Source: JADZEJ01 sp964426815 (lineage in GTDB: Bacteria; Patescibacteriota; Patescibacteriia; 2-12-FULL-60-25). From it: DNA of 33,305 nucleotides. Made by a program: the position numbers and the translations under genes. Below are positions 28,946-33,305 of this stretch, piece after piece. Within the stretch, counting starts at the first letter, position 1. The number at the start of each line of letters is the position of its first letter. The stretch is from the NCBI GenBank assembly GCA_964426815.1, contig CAYRRZ010000009.1:1-33305 (forward strand), written 5' to 3'. A model generated the notes under the pieces. It was not told the DNA's origin, ran no database searches, and saw nothing but the letters and a program-made list of their open reading frames with translations.

Positions 28946-30394
28946 ATGAATGGACCTCTTCTCGGGGCGGTGATTGGTTTGTTCTTGTTTATTCAGGCGC
29001 TTCTCGGCTGGAAGCCAAGCCTATTTACAGGCGTGTATCTGTATTTGCCGCTGCTCGGCGCAGCGAGTTTGGCGCTACATTTGGCGGCAAAAGCTGTATC
29101 CGCTCGACCACAAACAGAAAGACATATTTGGCTTAGCTCCATCGGTGCGGCTTGTGTGATGGGGGTGGTTTTCGGGCTCATTGGCGGCGGAAATGATGGC
29201 TCAGCCACCACCGTATTGCCTTTGGTCGATGTGGCTAAAAGTATCGTGTCTGGAGGGTTTTTGCCTTGGAAACAGGGAATGGTGAATATACTGCGCTTTT
29301 TGCCGCTTACCGCCGCGCTTGCTGTTGCTTGGTTCGCTATCAAACGAGGAGTTCCAAAAACACGAACCCTTGTCACAACGGTTTTGGTTTATCTGGGTAT
29401 ATCTCTTTTGTGGCAGCTTCCTTCTTTTATGGCGCTTGTTGTGCGCCAGGTCGGAACTCCAATCGAAACCACTCAGGATGTATATGTGATTTTGATTCGA
29501 GCCTTAACCAATACCTATTGGGCAAATGATCTCGGAAATCGATTCTTGTCGCCAATTGCAGAGCAGGGGAAGAGCGGCTTGATCCTATTTCATGCGGCTT
29601 TTATAACGATTATTACAGCTTGCACCTCTCTTGGAATGTTTCTGTTTCGATCAAAAAACAAAGAAGAACAGATATTTCAAGTAAAAGACATTTGGATAGT
29701 CGGGGGATTGCTCTCTATCGGCATTTCTGGGCTCATATTAGGTCAATCTGTCCGGGTGATGCCAAAGGTAAGTACCGTGTCTTTCTTGGTAGACGCTGTT
29801 TTTTTGACATATCTCATTTCTGGCGCGCTCTGGCTGCGAACCGAAGACTTAAGAGGGGAGGGCGAGGAACGAGCGGCGGCATCCGCGGCGGCACGATCGT
29901 TTTTTTTAGGAAGTGCTGGTTTGCTCGGTTGGCCCGTTTTTTTGGGAGCTATCGTCGGTCCACTTATGGCCATATTCAAAAAAGAGCTCTATCTTGAGAA
30001 TTTTTTGGGAGAAGCGTGGTCAAAGCGTCTAGTTTTTGGAGTGACAAGCCTTGGTCTTGGATGGGGTGCGCTTTTGGTCGGTTTGCAGGACATTACGCCT
30101 CTTGCCTGGATGATTCGGTTGATGCTTGGTTTTGCGCTCTCGATAAGTCTGGCGAGCGAGCAAAAGACAAATAATTCCACATCTCCCGTTCTTACGAGTG
30201 TCTGTATCGGCCTCAGTGCCTTGCTCTCAGGGCAGAGTCTTATTGGTCTTGCGGCTTTGCCGGCCGTCATTAGTGTTTGGATCATCGAATCACGAGAAAA
30301 CAGCCATAAATGGAGATTTTTACCCCTTCTGCTCTTCACGGTGTGGTATAGTTTTTGTCTCCTTTTCTTTCCATCTCACTTTAGCCGGGTCTAA
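28946..30394 (+). CDS. Polytopic membrane protein of unknown function
   Basis: A 482-residue protein with about 12 hydrophobic segments, most likely an integral membrane transporter or polymer-synthesis component. Among the loops I see no catalytic signature, ATP-binding site or known glycosyltransferase or flippase motif. It starts two bases after the stop of the site-2 protease and is probably co-transcribed with it. It may act with the protease or only share a transcript. It has no Shine-Dalgarno site. Confidence 0.75.
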   Translation: MNGPLLGAVIGLFLFIQALLGWKPSLFTGVYLYLPLLGAASLALHLAAKAVSARPQTERHIWLSSIGAACVMGVVFGLIGGGNDGSATTVLPLVDVAKSIVSGGFLPWKQGMVNILRFLPLTAALAVAWFAIKRGVPKTRTLVTTVLVYLGISLLWQLPSFMALVVRQVGTPIETTQDVYVILIRALTNTYWANDLGNRFLSPIAEQGKSGLILFHAAFITIITACTSLGMFLFRSKNKEEQIFQVKDIWIVGGLLSIGISGLILGQSVRVMPKVSTVSFLVDAVFLTYLISGALWLRTEDLRGEGEERAAASAAARSFFLGSAGLLGWPVFLGAIVGPLMAIFKKELYLENFLGEAWSKRLVFGVTSLGLGWGALLVGLQDITPLAWMIRLMLGFALSISLASEQKTNNSTSPVLTSVCIGLSALLSGQSLIGLAALPAVISVWIIESRENSHKWRFLPLLLFTVWYSFCLLFFPSHFSRV

Positions 30395-30409
30395 AAAGAC
30401 GGTTACCCC

Positions 30410-30439
30410 TTGACGTTTTTCGCATAACCCTGCTATATT
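30410..30439 (+). promoter_or_regulatory. Promoter of the rpsL-rpsG transcript
   Basis: TTGACG (30410-30415), an 18-bp spacer and TGC-TATATT (hexamer 30434-30439), 19 bases before the ATG. Confidence 0.8.
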
Positions 30440-30458
30440 TCCGCCATATTTTTCCGAC

Positions 30459-30884
30459 ATGCCTACTATCAACCAACTCGTCAAAAGTGGCCGCCGCTCA
30501 GTAAAGACCAAGTCTAAGAGCCCCGCCATGCAGTTCAAATACGATGGTCTCCATCGTAAGCGCACGGAATACCGCCGTGGATCGCCTTTTAAGCGTGGTG
30601 TGTGCACGAAAGTGACAACCATGACGCCAAAGAAGCCTAACTCCGCTATCCGTAAAATCGCTCGTGTGCGCTTATCCAACCAGATGGAAGTTACGGCTTA
30701 CATCCCTGGTGAAGGTCACAACTTGCAGGAACACTCCATCGTCATGTTGCGTGGTGGTCGTGTGAAAGACCTTCCTGGTGTGCGCTATCATGTCGTTCGC
30801 GGTGTGTACGATGCACAAGGTGTCTCCGCTCGCCGTCGCAGCCGTTCTGTCTACGGTGCGAAGCGTCCAAAGGAAAAGAAGTAA
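30459..30884 (+). CDS. rpsL: Ribosomal protein S12
   Basis: A 141-residue protein with unmistakable S12 blocks: PTINQLVKSGRRSVKTKSKS, TMTPKKPNSAIRKIARVRLS (lysines of the decoding-site loop), YIPGEGHNLQEHSIVMLRGG and DLPGVRYHVVRGVYDAQG. S12 forms part of the decoding centre, and mutations in the PNSAIRK and RVKDLPG loops give streptomycin resistance; both loops look wild-type here. A 17-residue internal stretch (KYDGLHRKRTEYRRGSP) resembles the longer variants. It is followed 16 bases later by S7. Confidence 0.97.
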   Translation: MPTINQLVKSGRRSVKTKSKSPAMQFKYDGLHRKRTEYRRGSPFKRGVCTKVTTMTPKKPNSAIRKIARVRLSNQMEVTAYIPGEGHNLQEHSIVMLRGGRVKDLPGVRYHVVRGVYDAQGVSARRRSRSVYGAKRPKEKK

Positions 30885-30900
30885 TTGAAGAACTGAATAT

Positions 30901-31368
30901 ATGCGCGGAAAACAAGCCCCAAAACGAAAGATCCTCTCGGATCCAAAATACTCCTCCCAAGTTGTCGCGAAGTTTATTAACTACGTGATGGAACGCGGTA
31001 AGAAGTCAACGGCACAAAAGATTGTGTACGCTTCTTTCGCCACCCTTGAAGAGAAGACCAAGACCCCAGCTATGGATGTCTTCAATGAAGCATTGAAGAA
31101 CATCTCGCCGCTCTTGGAAGTCAAATCAAAGCGTGTCGGTGGTGCAAACTACCAAGTGCCTATCCAGGTTCGTGCCGAACGCCGCCAACAGCTCGCATTT
31201 CGCTGGATTCTCAATGCAGCTCGCAGCAAGAAGGGTAAGCCAATGGCAGAAAAATTAGCCAATGAATTGCTCGCAGCCTCAAAGAACGAAGGTGACGCCG
31301 TCAAAAAGAAGCAGGACGTGCAGCGCATGGCCGAAGCCAACCGTGCCTTTGCCCACTTCGCTCGCTAA
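30901..31368 (+). CDS. rpsG: Ribosomal protein S7
   Basis: A 155-residue protein matching S7: KRKILSDPKYSSQVVAKFIN, VMERGKKSTAQKIVYASF, then FNEALKNISPLLEVKSKRVG, GANYQVPIQVRAERRQQLAF and ARSKKGKPMAEKLANELLAA. S7 nucleates the 30S head and contacts the E site. The gene follows S12 in the conserved str order. Its C-terminus is slightly short and ends in HFAR, as usual for S7. A strong terminator comes next, so EF-G is probably transcribed separately. Confidence 0.97.
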   Translation: MRGKQAPKRKILSDPKYSSQVVAKFINYVMERGKKSTAQKIVYASFATLEEKTKTPAMDVFNEALKNISPLLEVKSKRVGGANYQVPIQVRAERRQQLAFRWILNAARSKKGKPMAEKLANELLAASKNEGDAVKKKQDVQRMAEANRAFAHFAR

Positions 31369-31376
31369 GATTTCAG

Positions 31377-31408
31377 AAAAGGACGGCTGACCATGTCGCC
31401 GTCTTTTT
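31377..31408 (+). terminator. Intrinsic terminator between rpsG and fusA
   Basis: GACGGC/GCCGTC around a 10-base loop, with AAAAG before and TTTTT after. Confidence 0.82.
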
Positions 31409-31473
31409 CATCTCAGTTTCCTCTTAACTTCTCCATAATTCTCAACAGCGACCATACCGTTTAATACCCTCCA

Positions 31474-33305
31474 TATGCCTCGTGAATATTCCCTCAAAGA
31501 TACCCGTAATTTCGGGATTATCGCCCACATCGATGCCGGCAAGACCACCACGTCTGAACGTGTGTTGTTTTACACGGGCCGCAAGCACAAGATCGGTGAA
31601 GTGCATGAAGGTGAAGCCACGATGGACTGGATGGCTCAAGAACGTGAACGTGGTATTACCATCACGGCTGCTGCAACCACCTGTTTTTGGAAGGGGAAGC
31701 GCATGAACTTGATCGACACCCCAGGACACATCGACTTTACCATCGAAGTGCAGCGCTCTTTGCGCGTCTTGGACGGTGCTGTGACGGTGTTCGACGGCGT
31801 GGCTGGTGTGGAAGCTCAGTCTGAAACCGTGTGGCGCCAGGCAGACAAGTATCACGTGCCTCGTATTTGTTTTGTGAACAAACTCGACCGCATGGGTGCT
31901 GACTTTGTCAAAGACATTGAATCTATTCGCTCTCGCTTGAACAAGCGTGCCTATCCAATTCAATTGCCTATTGGTGCTGAATCAAATTTCAATGCCATTA
32001 TCGACCTTATCACCATGAAGGCAGAGTTCTACATGGATGACTTGGGTCAGAATATCGAAGAACGCGAAATTCCAGCTGACATGTTGGACATGGCGAAAAA
32101 GTATCGTGGTGAATTCCTCGAAGCTTTGTGTGAAACCGACGAAAAGATGATGGAACGTTATCTCGCCGGTGAAACTCTTTCGATCGATGAAATCAAGGCT
32201 GCATTGCGCAAGGCCGTGATCGCTCTCGATTTGTTCCCAATTTTGTGTGGTTCTGCTTTGAAGAACAAGGGTGTGCAGCTCATGCTTGATGCCGTTGTTG
32301 ACTATCTTCCATCTCCGCTCGATGTTCCTCCTGTGAAGGGTCACGATGTTGATGACGATACCGTTATCTCCGAACGCAAGGCTGATGACAGCGCGCCATT
32401 TGCCGCTCTCGCCTTTAAAGTCATGTCTGATCCATTCGTGGGTAAGCTTGTCTTCTTCCGCGTGTACTCCGGTAAATTATCTTCTGGTTCATACGTTCTC
32501 AATACCGCGACGGGTGAACGTGAACGCGTCGGCCGCATCGTGCGCATGCACTCCAATGAACGTGAAGATGTGGAAGAAGTTTTCTCTGGTGAAATCGCTG
32601 CCGCTGTCGGTTTGAAGTCAACCTTCACTGGTCACACGATCTGTGCCGAAGAATCTCCAATCGTGCTTGAATCAATCGTGATTCCAGAACCAGTTATCGA
32701 AATTGCTATTGAACCAAAGACCAAGGCTGACCAAGAAAAGATGGGCGTCGCTTTACAAAAGCTTGCTGAAGAAGATCCTTCTTTCCGCGTTCGCACTGAC
32801 GAAGAAACCTTGCAAACTCTCATTGCTGGTATGGGTGAACTTCACCTCGACATTATCGTCGACCGCATGAAGCGCGAATTTAAAGTCGAAGCCAATGTCG
32901 GTAAGCCACAGGTGTCCTTCAAGGAATGTTTGAAGGGTCCAGCTGAAGCTGAAGGTAAATTTGTCCGTCAGTCTGGTGGTCGTGGTCAATACGGTCATTG
33001 CTGGTTGAAACTCGAACCGCTGGAACGCGGTAAGGGCTACGAATTCGTTGACGAAATTAAGGGTGGTGTCATTCCTCGCGAATTTATCAAGCCGATCAAT
33101 GCGGGTATCCAAGAAGCTATGACACGTGGTGTCGTTGCTGGATTCACCTTCGTTGACGTCAAGGCAACCGTGTTCGATGGTTCCTACCACGATGTCGACT
33201 CTTCTGAAGCCGCCTTTAAGATCGCTGCTTCGATGGCTTTCAAGGAAGCTTGCCGCAAGGGTGGCGTCTCCATTCTTGAGCCTATTATGAAGGTCGAATG
33301 TGTCA
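31474..33305 (+). CDS. fusA: Elongation factor G, N-terminal part (continues past window)
   Basis: The first 610 residues of EF-G (normally about 700). GTPase motifs are G1 AHIDAGKTTTS (about 17-27), the switch region RERGITITAAATT, G3 DTPGHIDF and G4 NKLDRMGADF. Domain II follows (AALAFKVMSDPFVGKLVFFR), then domain III and the start of domain IV (SGGRGQYGHCWLKLEP, and PREFIKPINAGIQEA). EF-G drives translocation in translation. The start at 31474 is the only ATG before the G1 motif. No Shine-Dalgarno site is seen. A terminator separates it from rpsG, and a promoter may lie around 31438-31465, but I could not settle one. Confidence 0.96.

Noticed and set aside
1..33305. CRISPR arrays, insertion sequences, integrases and rRNA
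   Set aside because: I read for direct repeats at regular spacing, terminal inverted repeats with a transposase, and conserved rRNA segments, and found none.

Overview
The window looks like a piece of chromosome from a small-genome bacterium, most likely of the Candidate Phyla Radiation (Patescibacteria). This placement is an inference from gene content and style. The genes are tightly packed, and the set includes a cysteine-free L32, a MEMO-CapA fusion, a Gmad2/GerMN surface protein, a divergent MetK-like protein and a str-type rpsL-rpsG-fusA cluster. The genetic code is standard, and three tRNA genes are present (Phe partial, Ile, Arg). No rRNA, CRISPR array or transposase is visible.

Layout. 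1-1483 (minus): tRNA-Phe, an MgtC-like membrane protein and NAD kinase. 1655-4020 (plus): a GC-rich 2-oxoglutarate/Fe(II) oxygenase-like gene, a small gene without a stop codon, and a TrmB-like regulator; a shared TGTACA-type box precedes all three. 4075-5753: tRNA-Ile, PAP2 phosphatase and MltG. 5804-7070: a GC-rich unknown gene, again without a stop before its terminator. 7103-16914: UvrD-type helicase, MetK-like protein, and a run of exported or membrane proteins (cyclophilin lipoprotein, C39-like peptidase, Gmad2/GerMN, small membrane protein, MEMO-CapA, large surface protein). 16977-18633 (minus): tRNA-Arg, RNase III, NusB, L32. 18764-19348: NDP kinase. 19452-22842: an accessory block with a 29-codon leader ORF, a small protein overlapping a RelA/SpoT-like gene, a gene-free structured stretch, a DHH-like gene and a 69-residue protein. 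23041-27312: HU, a membrane protein, a LOG-family protein, malic enzyme and a coiled-coil protein. 27387-28243 (minus): a zinc-ribbon-like protein and L28. 28293-33305: site-2 protease, a polytopic membrane protein, S12, S7 and the start of EF-G.

The most striking pattern is that two kinds of gene are interleaved. Core genes have moderate GC, almost never a Shine-Dalgarno sequence, and often a -10 box only 6-13 bases before the ATG, which implies leaderless or near-leaderless mRNAs. Most accessory genes (1655, 5804, 19914, 22466 minus, 22633, 27908 minus) are clearly GC-richer, have GGAG/GGAGG-type sites, and sit singly or in pairs behind their own promoters and strong terminators. They look like expression cassettes dropped between housekeeping genes. 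Two genes (2782 and 5804) stay open through their intrinsic terminator, so their transcripts should lack a stop codon. A sequencing indel is the simplest alternative. The TGTACA boxes and the adjacent TrmB-like gene suggest a small local regulon. The RelA/SpoT-like protein with its overlapping small partner is the best candidate for an undescribed toxin-antitoxin or alarmone module.
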